This document shows positions 1 to 6,855 of a DNA stretch of 19,029 bases, in pieces. Position numbers and translations under genes: made by a program. The notes under the pieces are model-generated. The model was given only the letters and a program-made list of their open reading frames with translations. It had not been told where the DNA came from and ran no database searches. Source of the DNA: Armatimonadota bacterium (GTDB lineage Bacteria; Armatimonadota; Armatimonadia; Armatimonadales; Armatimonadaceae); assembly GCA_014379275.1 (NCBI GenBank), contig JACMMA010000062.1, positions 1-19,029 on the forward strand. Direction: 5' to 3'. The stretch's first letter is position 1. Every line of letters begins with the position of its first letter.

Positions 1-304
1 CAAGATGCGCGACATCGCGACCGAGGACTGTGCCTGGATCCCGGTGTATCATAGCGTTTCGCTTTCGCTCGCGTATGACTGGCTCCGCAACAACAAGGCA
101 CACCCCATCGCGAACGACTTCAACCAGTACCGCTCGGTCGATGTCGAAAAACGGGCGCGGGCGCAACGTGAGTGGAATCAGCCGAACTTCGTGCCGGTGG
201 CGACGATCCTTGGTCTTCTCGCACTCGGGACGATCCCCGCGATTGCCGTTGTCAAACAGCGCATCAACCGTCGCATCCGTGTGTCGGAAGGGGGCGACGC
301 TTAA
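1..304 (+). CDS. Peptide-type ABC transporter substrate-binding protein (family 5), C-terminal part, membrane-anchored
   Basis: Only the last ~101 codons are in the window; the gene begins before position 1 (frame set by the codon at 2-4). The text DCAWIPVYHSVSLSLAYDWL resembles the end of family-5 (DppA/OppA-type) solute-binding proteins, which bind peptides or similar solutes outside the inner membrane. Two bases after the stop begins a DppB-like permease, which supports this. Unusually, the protein does not stop at the end of the binding domain: a hydrophobic helix (VPVATILGLLALGTIPAIAV) follows, then a basic tail rich in Arg/Lys. This predicts a C-terminal inner-membrane anchor with a cytoplasmic tail, so the binding protein would be tethered rather than free or a lipoprotein. 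The family call rests on a short fragment plus context. Confidence 0.7.
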   Translation, partial: KMRDIATEDCAWIPVYHSVSLSLAYDWLRNNKAHPIANDFNQYRSVDVEKRARAQREWNQPNFVPVATILGLLALGTIPAIAVVKQRINRRIRVSEGGDA

Positions 305-306
305 CT

Positions 307-1245
307 ATGCTCCGCTATGTGATCCGCCGCATTTTATACGCCGTCCCGATCCTGATCGGCGTACTGTTGCTGACATTCTTTTTATTCTTCGGAACGCAGT
401 CCCCCGACTCGATAGCGCGACGCAACCTGTCGTCGCGCAACCCGACCCCGGCGCAGATCAAACAATGGCTCGACGACCACGGCTACAACAAGCCGATCGG
501 GGTCCAGCTGAAAAAGTCCACGGTCGATATGCTCCTGTTCAATTTCGGCAAGTCGGACGCGTCCGGCGAGGATATCTGGGGACGCATCAAGCAAGGCGCG
601 GGACCATCCGGGACTATCGCCGGGCTGAGTTTCCTGACCAGCCTTTTCGTCGCCCTGACCTGCGCGATCACGGTCGCCTATTTCCGGGGCACGTATGTGG
701 ATAACTACGCCACACTTCTGTGCGTGTTGATCATGTCGATCTCGTCGGTCGTTTACGTCATCGCCCTGCAATTTTTTCTGGCGAAAGTGCTTCGATACGG
801 CCCCGTATGGGGGTTCAGTCCGCAGGACAACGCGCGTTTCGTCCTGATCCCCGTCGCGGTCGGCACGATCAACGGCTTAGGGGCGAGCATCCGCCTGTAC
901 CGGACGTTCCTGCTGGACGAAATCAACCAGGACTATGTCCGCACCGCACGGGCGAAGGGCGTCCCCGAGCAACTTATCCTGATGAAGCACGTCTTGAAGA
1001 ACGCGATGGTCCCGCTGATCACCTCCAACGTTTCGGCGATCCCGACCCTTATCCTGGGCGGGTTGCTCGTCGAAAGTTTCTTTGGCATCCCTGGTCTCGG
1101 CACGTACACTGTGGACGCAATCAACAGCCAGGACTTCGCCATCGTGCGCGCCATGGTGTTTTTAGGGACCCTGCTCTACATAATCGGCAACATTCTCAAC
1201 GACATCTGCTATGCGCTGGTTGACCCGCGCATCCGCCTGGAGTAA
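307..1245 (+). CDS. Peptide-type ABC transporter permease, DppB/OppB family
   Basis: Inner-membrane permease of 312 residues, one half of the channel of a peptide/nickel-type importer. It starts MLRYVIRRILYAVPILIGV, the typical DppB opening with a first membrane helix at about residues 9-29. The periplasmic segment (residues ~30-95) carries NFGKS, like the D/N-L-G-x-S of the family. The EAA loop that docks on the ATPase is at about residues 209-237 (YVRTARAKGVPEQLILMKHV). The end, ALVDPRIRLE, matches the usual D-P-R-I/V-R ending. The ATG at 307 was chosen over an upstream in-frame ATG at 172 because it follows the previous stop by two bases and starts exactly at the conserved family N-terminus. 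Substrate cannot be read from the sequence. Confidence 0.92.
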   Translation: MLRYVIRRILYAVPILIGVLLLTFFLFFGTQSPDSIARRNLSSRNPTPAQIKQWLDDHGYNKPIGVQLKKSTVDMLLFNFGKSDASGEDIWGRIKQGAGPSGTIAGLSFLTSLFVALTCAITVAYFRGTYVDNYATLLCVLIMSISSVVYVIALQFFLAKVLRYGPVWGFSPQDNARFVLIPVAVGTINGLGASIRLYRTFLLDEINQDYVRTARAKGVPEQLILMKHVLKNAMVPLITSNVSAIPTLILGGLLVESFFGIPGLGTYTVDAINSQDFAIVRAMVFLGTLLYIIGNILNDICYALVDPRIRLE

Positions 1246-1258
1246 TCGTTTTCACAGC

Positions 1259-2281
1259 ATGGGAAAATTTCTGCAAAACGACATCGTCGCTAATATTGTC
1301 CCCCTTTTGGTGGTCGGTATTCTTCTGTTCGCCCTCATTTCGGCGGGTAAACAACCGCTGTGGGCGGAAGCATACCGGCGCTTGCGCCGCAACACCGTCG
1401 CTCTGATCGCCATCGGCATCATTGGAATGTATGGTTTGGTGGCGGTGCTCGACAGTCTGGGGAAGACGGATAAGAAATCGCAGACCTTCGTTTCGCTGTT
1501 AGATCGGATTGCCGGACGAGAAGCGGAACGTACGTATTCGGAGCCGATGGCGACGATGACCACGGGCGAGCCGAAGCCACAGAAGCTTAAAGAACCGGGA
1601 AGCCATGTTCTGGGCACCGACGGCACCGGGCAGGATGTTCTTTACCGGACGCTGAAGGGCGCACGTACGGCGTTTATTATCGGCGGTCTCACCAGTCTGA
1701 TCGCGACACCGCTGGCACTGTTATTCGGCCTCGCCGCCGGGTATTACGGCAGAGGCGTTGACGACACGATTCAGTATGTGTACACGGTTTTGTCCTCGAT
1801 CCCGTCCATCTTGTTGCAGATCGCCCTTGTGCTCGTTCTAGGGCGCGGCGTTGATAAGATTTGTCTCGCTCTGGGTGTCACCGCCTGGGTAGGGTTATGC
1901 CGTCTGGTGCGCGGCGAAGTTCTAAAGCACCGTGACCGGGAATATGTCCGCGCGGCGAAGGCGTTGGGGGTGTCGGATTTCCGCTTGCTCACCCGCCATA
2001 TATTACCGAACCTCCTGCCCATCGTGATTATTTCGGTCACGCTCAGTTTCTCCGGATTCATCCTCGCGGAGCCGATTTTAGCCTATCTCGGCATCGGGGT
2101 CGAAGCAGAAATGGGTTCCTGGGGCAACATGATCGACGCCGCCCGCGACGAACTGGCGCGAGACCCGGTCATCTGGTGGAACATCACCTCGGCGTCGGTT
2201 GCGCTGTTCATCCTGGTGCTGGCGTTCAACCTGCTCGGCGACGCCCTGCGCGACGCGGTCGACCCGCGACTGCGGAGTTAA
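1259..2281 (+). CDS. Peptide-type ABC transporter permease, DppC/OppC family, with extra N-terminal helix
   Basis: Second channel subunit, 340 residues from the ATG at 1259; an in-frame ATG at 1211, inside dppB-like coding sequence, would add 16 residues. The family signature is clear: HVLGTDGTGQDVLYRTLKGA at about residues 119-138 (normally LGTDxxGRDV; here Q replaces R), an EAA loop at about 228-254 (EYVRAAKALGVSDFRLLTRH), then AEPILAYLGIG, GSWGNMI, and the ending DAVDPRLRS. Ordinary DppC proteins start just before the first family helix. Here an additional hydrophobic helix (residues ~9-28) and a linker precede that helix (~47-66), and a longer, charged segment of about 50 residues lies before the signature. 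It is co-transcribed with the DppB-like gene (13-base gap). Confidence 0.9.
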   Translation: MGKFLQNDIVANIVPLLVVGILLFALISAGKQPLWAEAYRRLRRNTVALIAIGIIGMYGLVAVLDSLGKTDKKSQTFVSLLDRIAGREAERTYSEPMATMTTGEPKPQKLKEPGSHVLGTDGTGQDVLYRTLKGARTAFIIGGLTSLIATPLALLFGLAAGYYGRGVDDTIQYVYTVLSSIPSILLQIALVLVLGRGVDKICLALGVTAWVGLCRLVRGEVLKHRDREYVRAAKALGVSDFRLLTRHILPNLLPIVIISVTLSFSGFILAEPILAYLGIGVEAEMGSWGNMIDAARDELARDPVIWWNITSASVALFILVLAFNLLGDALRDAVDPRLRS

Positions 2282-2285
2282 TAGC

Positions 2286-2522
2286 ATGCCCGTTCGCTTT
2301 TTCGTTATCTTAGATATAATGGTGTTTCTGGTTTGTTTCCTTGCGCCAGTAGCGTCACTTTGGTTTGCCCCTGATTGGGCGGGGTTGATCGCGTTAGCTT
2401 CGCTCATAGTCACGTCGCGGGGGAGAGTGTCAGTGTTCCTGTCGCTCGGCGAGTTTTTAATCCTTGCCTCAGCACTTTCGACGTTGTTGATCTGGTTTAT
2501 TCGTCTCGCCACTCTACATTGA
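2286..2522 (+). CDS. Small membrane protein of unknown function within the peptide ABC operon
   Basis: A 78-residue reading frame starts four bases after the DppC-like stop. It is very hydrophobic, with probable helices at about residues 4-24 (FFVILDIMVFLVCFLAP), 28-43 and 51-72 (LSLGEFLILASALSTLLIWF), and very few charges. I do not recognise a family. The close coupling to the permease and consistent membrane character favour a real gene. Against it, codon use and base composition are visibly more AT-rich than in the genes either side, and no good ribosome site is seen. Known peptide importers have no such subunit. It may be an acquired cargo gene or a small accessory protein. Confidence 0.5.
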   Translation: MPVRFFVILDIMVFLVCFLAPVASLWFAPDWAGLIALASLIVTSRGRVSVFLSLGEFLILASALSTLLIWFIRLATLH

Positions 2523-2752
2523 TCCGTGAATGACATACGGGGAAATAGCAACCGCCGAAGTGACAGTCGGTACGAGAGTGCAGTTTTCGAAACTTCATTC
2601 GCAGATTTTCTGACGCTGACAAAAAATGGGTTGCCAGGATCCTCGAAAGCGTAGCGTATGAAAACGCCGACCGCCAGAACGATACGTCTCTCGGAGACTG
2701 TATTCGATATGTTCGACCTGTAAGAAATCATTACGAGAAGAAAATACAACCT
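2523..2752 (+). other. AT-richer 230-base gap between permease and ATPase genes, no convincing gene
   Basis: Peptide importer genes are normally packed base to base, so a gap here is unusual. Two short open stretches exist (a GTG at 2526 giving about 42 codons; and an open stretch from 2571 in frame with the downstream ATPase but without any start codon), and neither is convincing. I see no clear promoter, hairpin or repeat. Together with the small gene at 2286 it forms a compositionally different patch, perhaps an insertion remnant. Confidence 0.5.
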
Positions 2753-3820
2753 TTGTCTGAACCGCTTTTATCCGTACAAAACTTGAAAACGTATTTCAAA
2801 ACGCCGCGCGGGGTCGCTAAAGCCGTTGACGGCGTGTCGTTCGCGATTGAGCGCGGCAAAACACTCGCCATCGTCGGGGAGTCGGGGTGCGGCAAGTCGA
2901 TCACCTCGCTTTCGCTCCTGCAGCTTGTCCCGGAACCCGCGGGTTTCATCGCGGGCGGCAAGATCCTGTTCGAGGGCAAGGACCTTCTGGATCTGACCTG
3001 GGAACAGATGCGCTCCGTTCGCGGCAAAGATATTGCGATGATCTTTCAGGAGCCGATGACCTCGCTGAACCCGACGTTCACTATCGGCAATCAGATCACG
3101 GAAGCGATGCAGACCCACGGCAAAAACGCGGGCGAGGCGCGGACGCGGGCGGTGGACCTGCTCCGGCGCGTCGGCTTGCCGAACGCGGAATCGACTTTAC
3201 GACAGTACCCGCACGAGCTTTCAGGCGGAATGCGTCAGCGCGTGATGATTGCTATCGCGCTGGCAAACCGCCCGAAGTTGTTGATCGCCGACGAACCGAC
3301 GACGGCTCTCGATGTTACGGTACAAGCGCAGATCCTCGCCCTGATTCGCGAGATTCAGGAGGAAATGGGCATGTCGGTGCTCTTGATCACGCACGATCTA
3401 GGGATCGTTGCTGAAGTCGCGGACGATGTTTGCGTGATGTACGCCGGTCAGATGGTCGAGTCCGCGCCGACTACCGAGCTGTTTCACGACCCCAAGCACC
3501 CGTATACCAAGGGACTATTCGCCAGCCTTCCGGCGCGGAACCGACGCGGGCAGGATCTCGCCACACTCGAAGGGATCGTGCCCGACCCGACGCAGTGGCC
3601 TGTCGCGTGCCGCTTCGCTGAGCGGTGCGCGTTTCGCTGGGATTCGTGCGAAAAGTTCGTTCCGAAACTCCGCCCCCCCCTCGCCGACCGTCCGGTGCGT
3701 TGCCACCTGTATGACCCGGAGATTCCGGGCCGTCCGAACCTCGCTGCCGCGAAGGAAGCACACATCATCGGCGACGTTTCCACCGACCTGGCGAGGGACA
3801 CCAACGCCGCCGACCGGTAG
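2753..3820 (+). CDS. Peptide-type ABC transporter ATPase, DppD/OppD family
   Basis: Cytoplasmic ATPase of 355 residues that powers the importer with the DppF-like partner. Visible motifs: Walker A GESGCGKS (residues 42-49), Q-loop FQEPMTSLNP (Q99), signature LSGGM (156-160), Walker B LLIADEPTTALD (D180, E181), switch His214 in LLITHDLG. The C-terminal oligopeptide-type extension holds four cysteines (about C286, C292, C299, C317), the pattern reported to bind an iron-sulfur cluster in some DppD proteins. The start is TTG at 2753: no other start codon occurs upstream in frame, and the first in-frame ATG lies beyond Walker A. A purine-rich stretch (gagaagaaaa) precedes it. The last ~35 residues are a variable tail. 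Confidence 0.93.
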   Translation: MSEPLLSVQNLKTYFKTPRGVAKAVDGVSFAIERGKTLAIVGESGCGKSITSLSLLQLVPEPAGFIAGGKILFEGKDLLDLTWEQMRSVRGKDIAMIFQEPMTSLNPTFTIGNQITEAMQTHGKNAGEARTRAVDLLRRVGLPNAESTLRQYPHELSGGMRQRVMIAIALANRPKLLIADEPTTALDVTVQAQILALIREIQEEMGMSVLLITHDLGIVAEVADDVCVMYAGQMVESAPTTELFHDPKHPYTKGLFASLPARNRRGQDLATLEGIVPDPTQWPVACRFAERCAFRWDSCEKFVPKLRPPLADRPVRCHLYDPEIPGRPNLAAAKEAHIIGDVSTDLARDTNAADR

Positions 3821-3861
3821 AATGATGATACCAGATCCGCTTCTGTGAAAGAATTTTCAAC

Positions 3862-4680
3862 TTGAGTATTTCCGATACCACCCCAGTCGTTTCCGTCAAA
3901 AATCTGCGCAAAGAGTTCCCGGTGCGCGGCGGTTTGTTCGCGCCGAAAGAGGTCAAGGTCGCCGTGGACGATGTCAGCTTCGACATCGCGCGCGGTAAAA
4001 CTCTTGCCCTCGTTGGCGAATCAGGTTCCGGGAAATCGACAGTGGGGCTTATGCTCCTCGGGCTTCTGGAAACAACCGGCGGCACTATCGCGTTCGAGGG
4101 GCAGCCGCTTGCCGCGTCGAACCGGCTCGCCCTGCGCCGCCGGATGCAGGTGGTGTTTCAGGACCCCTACGCGTCGCTCAATGTGCGTATGACGGTACGC
4201 GAGACGCTAACCGAGGGCATGCTGATTCACCGGATGGGTGACGCCAAATCGCGCGAGGAAAAGGCGACCCAACTACTACGCCAGGTCGGAATGCCACAGA
4301 CTGCGCTGGAGCGGTACCCCCACGAGTTCAGCGGGGGGCAACGCCAGCGTATCGCTATCGCCCGCGCCCTTTCCGTGGAGCCGCAGTTCATTGTGCTGGA
4401 CGAACCGACGTCGGCGTTGGACGTGTCGGTGCAAAGTCAGGTGCTGAATCTGCTCCGTAAACTGCAACGAGAGCACGGTTTGACGTACCTTTTCGTGACC
4501 CATAACCTGGGCGTAGTTGAATACCTCGCCGACGAGGTGTGCGTGATGGAGCGCGGCAAGATCGTGGAGCGCGGCTCGGTAGACGCGATCTTCGACGCGC
4601 CCGAACAAGCCTATACGAAGCGTCTCCTCGGCTCTATCCCCTCTCTCGATCCGTCCAAGCACCGCCTCGCCGCCGCGTAA
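3862..4680 (+). CDS. Peptide-type ABC transporter ATPase, DppF/OppF family, short form
   Basis: Second ATPase subunit, 272 residues. Walker A GESGSGKST (residues 52-60), Q-loop Q100 in VVFQDPYASLN, signature FSGGQRQR (156-163), Walker B FIVLDEPTSALD (D180, E181), and His214 in FVTHNLG. It ends soon after the YTKRLLGSIP segment and so lacks the cysteine-containing C-terminal extension common in OppF/DppF (usually about 320-330 residues). The start is again TTG, 41 bases after the DppD-like stop, preceded by gaaagaatttt. The first in-frame ATG would lie after Walker A, so an upstream non-ATG start is needed. It is the last gene of the peptide importer operon. Confidence 0.92.
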   Translation: MSISDTTPVVSVKNLRKEFPVRGGLFAPKEVKVAVDDVSFDIARGKTLALVGESGSGKSTVGLMLLGLLETTGGTIAFEGQPLAASNRLALRRRMQVVFQDPYASLNVRMTVRETLTEGMLIHRMGDAKSREEKATQLLRQVGMPQTALERYPHEFSGGQRQRIAIARALSVEPQFIVLDEPTSALDVSVQSQVLNLLRKLQREHGLTYLFVTHNLGVVEYLADEVCVMERGKIVERGSVDAIFDAPEQAYTKRLLGSIPSLDPSKHRLAAA

Positions 4681-4691
4681 CTTGCGGACAC

Positions 4692-4822
4692 TAAAACGTT
4701 CCGGTGGGAGTGCGGACGCTGTAGACGCTTCGCGTCACCGGGGGCGTTCCGTTCGCGCGATCCCCTATCGCCTGCCCGACGCGAAGCGTCTACAGCGTCC
4801 GCACTCCCACCGGAACGTTTTA
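4692..4822. repeat. 131-bp element with perfect 45-bp inverted repeats (MITE-like or giant terminator hairpin)
   Basis: The left arm (4692-4736) and right arm (4778-4822) are exact reverse complements over 45 bases, separated by a 41-base loop. Each arm ends inward with its own small palindrome (gacgc-ttc-gcgtc on the left, gacgc-gaa-gcgtc on the right). The outer edge reads TAAAACG / CGTTTTA, so TA flanks both ends, as left by Tc1/mariner/IS630-type elements. Because TA is itself palindromic this is weak evidence. There is no coding potential. Placed 11 bases after the end of the peptide importer operon, a transcript would fold into a very stable hairpin with A and U runs at its base, so it may also end transcription in both directions. 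Confidence 0.85.
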
Positions 4823-4987
4823 ACGCCCGTACCGAGCAGGAAAACGGCTCACTTAACGCGAAACAATTCGTATTCGACTTGCACCTTGGCTAACCTGCAA
4901 CCGCACTCGCGGATAGGGGTCTGAATAAGTGTAGTGGATAATTCGCCCGAAGTCAGCGGCGATCGTTAGTAAAGGAATGGGCATGCG
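4823..4987 (+). promoter_or_regulatory. Leader region of the second ABC operon with overlapping start codons
   Basis: The rest of the 307-base gene-free stretch after the inverted repeat. It should hold the promoter of the operon beginning at 4988, but the only -10-like word, gataat (4937-4942), has no matching -35 box at proper distance. The ribosome site AAGGA (4972-4976) sits best (6 bases) for the ATG at 4983, which reads atg-cga-tga; the TGA overlaps the ATG at 4988, the start of the real gene, which is 11 bases from the AAGGA. No riboswitch is recognisable. Confidence 0.35.
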
Positions 4988-6850
4988 ATGAACGGTTCGA
5001 CAACAACCAAAATTATCATTTTTTTAGTGGTGGTCGGTTTGGCTATCGGCGGCTATAAGTTGATGCAGGCATCGGAAGGCGGACGCAAGATGCTCGGCAC
5101 CGTCCTTCCGGCAGCGAAGGTGAAAGAGGCGGTGGTACCGGCGAAGGCAGATCTGCCCGCCCTCAACACAGATAGCGGTGGCGACCTGTCCGTGACACCT
5201 GTCGTGGATAACAATGTGGGCGGAGGCGGGGGCGGAGCCAGCAGTGCTTGTGTGAATGGCAAAGAGGTCCGCATGTTGGTCTGGGCGTGGAACGCGCAGA
5301 TGGGCATCATGTACTCGAACAGTGCCCCGCAGTCCACCCAAACCTCGCTCATGTGTAAACAGGGCGTCAACCTGCAACTGTCACGCCAGGACGACGTTAG
5401 CAAGATGCAGGAAGCACTGGTAACGTTCGCCGATTCCCTCTCGCGCGGCGAGGAAAACCCGTCCTCCGGGGCACACTTCGTCGCCATCATGGGCGACGGC
5501 GGCGCGGCGTTCCTTTCCAGTTTGAACAAATCACTCTCCAAGTACGGTCCCGAGTACAAGGCGAAGGTTATCGCGACATGCGGTTATTCGCGGGGCGAGG
5601 ATAAGTTCATGGGACCGGCGTCGTGGAAGGTCACGCCGCGTGCGGCGCGGGGCGGTGTGGTGGCGGGCTATCTGCGCGACGGTGACTGGAACATCGCGCA
5701 AAAGTGGCTGGCTGACAACGAGATCAAAAACAACCCGGACGAAAAAACGTATGACCCGGACGCGCTGAACTGGGTCGCCGCGAACGATTATATCGATGCC
5801 GCCGAAAAGTACGTGACGGGCTACACGGAAAAACGCCCGGTGGTCAAGAACGGCAAGCCGACCGGCGAGACGAAAACGATCAAGGTGGACGCGTCGGTAA
5901 CCTGGACGCCGGGTGACGTGACGATCGCGAAGAAAAAAGGCGGTCTGGTCTCGATTGTTTCCACGAAAGAGTATAACTCGCAAATGCCGTGTATCGTGAT
6001 CGGTATCGACAAGTGGATGAAAAACAATCGCGAGGACGTCAAAGGCATGCTGACGGCGTTCTATCAGGGCGCGGATCAGGTTAAGAAAAACCCCGCCGCG
6101 TTGAACAAAGCCGCCGCCGTCTCTGCCGCCGTTTACAAGGAGCAGGACGCGGCGTACTGGGCGAAATACTACAAGGGTGTCACCGAGGATGACGCACAGA
6201 ATATCCCGGTTCCCCTCGGCGGATCGAGCGTGAACAACCTGCGCGACGCGTTGCTGACGTTCGGGATGGTGCCGGGTTCCAGCGACCTGTTCGCGGCGAC
6301 ATACACCGTGTTCGGAAATATCGTCAAGCAACAGTACCCCGAGTTAATGCCGAGCTTCCCGTCCGCCGAGGAGATTACCGACAAATCGTATCTGCGGGAA
6401 ATGGCTACCAAAACGAAGGGGACGACCACGAAGGTCGCGAAAGCGGACCTGCCCAAGTTTGTCGCGCCGAGCGAGTCGAACCGGCAGGAGATCAGCCGAC
6501 GCGCCTGGAAGATCCGATTCAAGACCGGGCAAGCCTCGTTCACCCCGGACGCGGTTTCGCAGTTGACGCAACTCCAACGCGATCTGCTGATCGCCGGGAA
6601 TACGGTAGTCGAGGTTCACGGGCATACGGACAACGTCGGCGACCCGGCGAAGAACATGACACTTTCCGAAGCGCGGGCGTTTGCCGTGGAGCAGTGGCTA
6701 CAAAAGAAATCGCCGGTCAACTTCCCGCAAGGTCGTGTCCGGGTGTTCTCGCACGGCTCGGAAAACCCGGTCGTGCCGAATAGCACGGAAGCAGGCAAAG
6801 CGCAGAACCGACGCGTCGAGATAGTGCTGCTCGGCAACACCGGCGGATAA
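4988..6850 (+). CDS. Anchored ABC substrate-binding protein fused to a C-terminal OmpA-like peptidoglycan-binding domain
   Basis: 620 residues. Domains in order: cytoplasmic stub and one membrane helix (residues ~9-27, IIIFLVVVGLAIGGYKL); linker with a run of seven Gly (~78-83 and adjacent); periplasmic solute-binding domain of the nitrate/sulfonate/NMT1-like class (~90-480), with four cysteines (C88, C123, C198 and one near 336); and an OmpA C-terminal domain (~512-617). In the OmpA part, GHTDNVG (D548) and LSEAR (R563) match the Asp and Arg that hold diaminopimelate in OmpA-like domains, and QNRRVEI is also typical. It would bind a solute next to the permease encoded by the next gene while gripping the cell wall. 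Combinations of this binding domain with OmpA occur in other bacteria, but the substrate is unknown to me. First gene of a four-gene operon. Confidence 0.85.
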   Translation: MNGSTTTKIIIFLVVVGLAIGGYKLMQASEGGRKMLGTVLPAAKVKEAVVPAKADLPALNTDSGGDLSVTPVVDNNVGGGGGGASSACVNGKEVRMLVWAWNAQMGIMYSNSAPQSTQTSLMCKQGVNLQLSRQDDVSKMQEALVTFADSLSRGEENPSSGAHFVAIMGDGGAAFLSSLNKSLSKYGPEYKAKVIATCGYSRGEDKFMGPASWKVTPRAARGGVVAGYLRDGDWNIAQKWLADNEIKNNPDEKTYDPDALNWVAANDYIDAAEKYVTGYTEKRPVVKNGKPTGETKTIKVDASVTWTPGDVTIAKKKGGLVSIVSTKEYNSQMPCIVIGIDKWMKNNREDVKGMLTAFYQGADQVKKNPAALNKAAAVSAAVYKEQDAAYWAKYYKGVTEDDAQNIPVPLGGSSVNNLRDALLTFGMVPGSSDLFAATYTVFGNIVKQQYPELMPSFPSAEEITDKSYLREMATKTKGTTTKVAKADLPKFVAPSESNRQEISRRAWKIRFKTGQASFTPDAVSQLTQLQRDLLIAGNTVVEVHGHTDNVGDPAKNMTLSEARAFAVEQWLQKKSPVNFPQGRVRVFSHGSENPVVPNSTEAGKAQNRRVEIVLLGNTGG

Positions 6851-6855
6851 GTCTC

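Noticed and set aside
2078..2749. Minus-strand open frame of 223 codons opposite the DppC end and the AT-rich gap
   Set aside because: Most of it mirrors strong DppC coding sequence; it is Arg-rich with no recognisable domain, and no operon context exists on that strand.
2571..2752. Possible N-terminal extension of the DppD-like ATPase (open frame without stop)
   Set aside because: No start codon occurs in it, and family members start right at the position of the TTG at 2753.
4682..4924. 80-codon open frame after the DppF-like gene
   Set aside because: It is made largely of the inverted repeat and has no protein-like character.
5531..6331. Minus-strand open frame of 266 codons
   Set aside because: Lies wholly opposite the binding domain of the OmpA-fused protein; rich in Arg, Val and His as expected for a shadow in GC-rich DNA.
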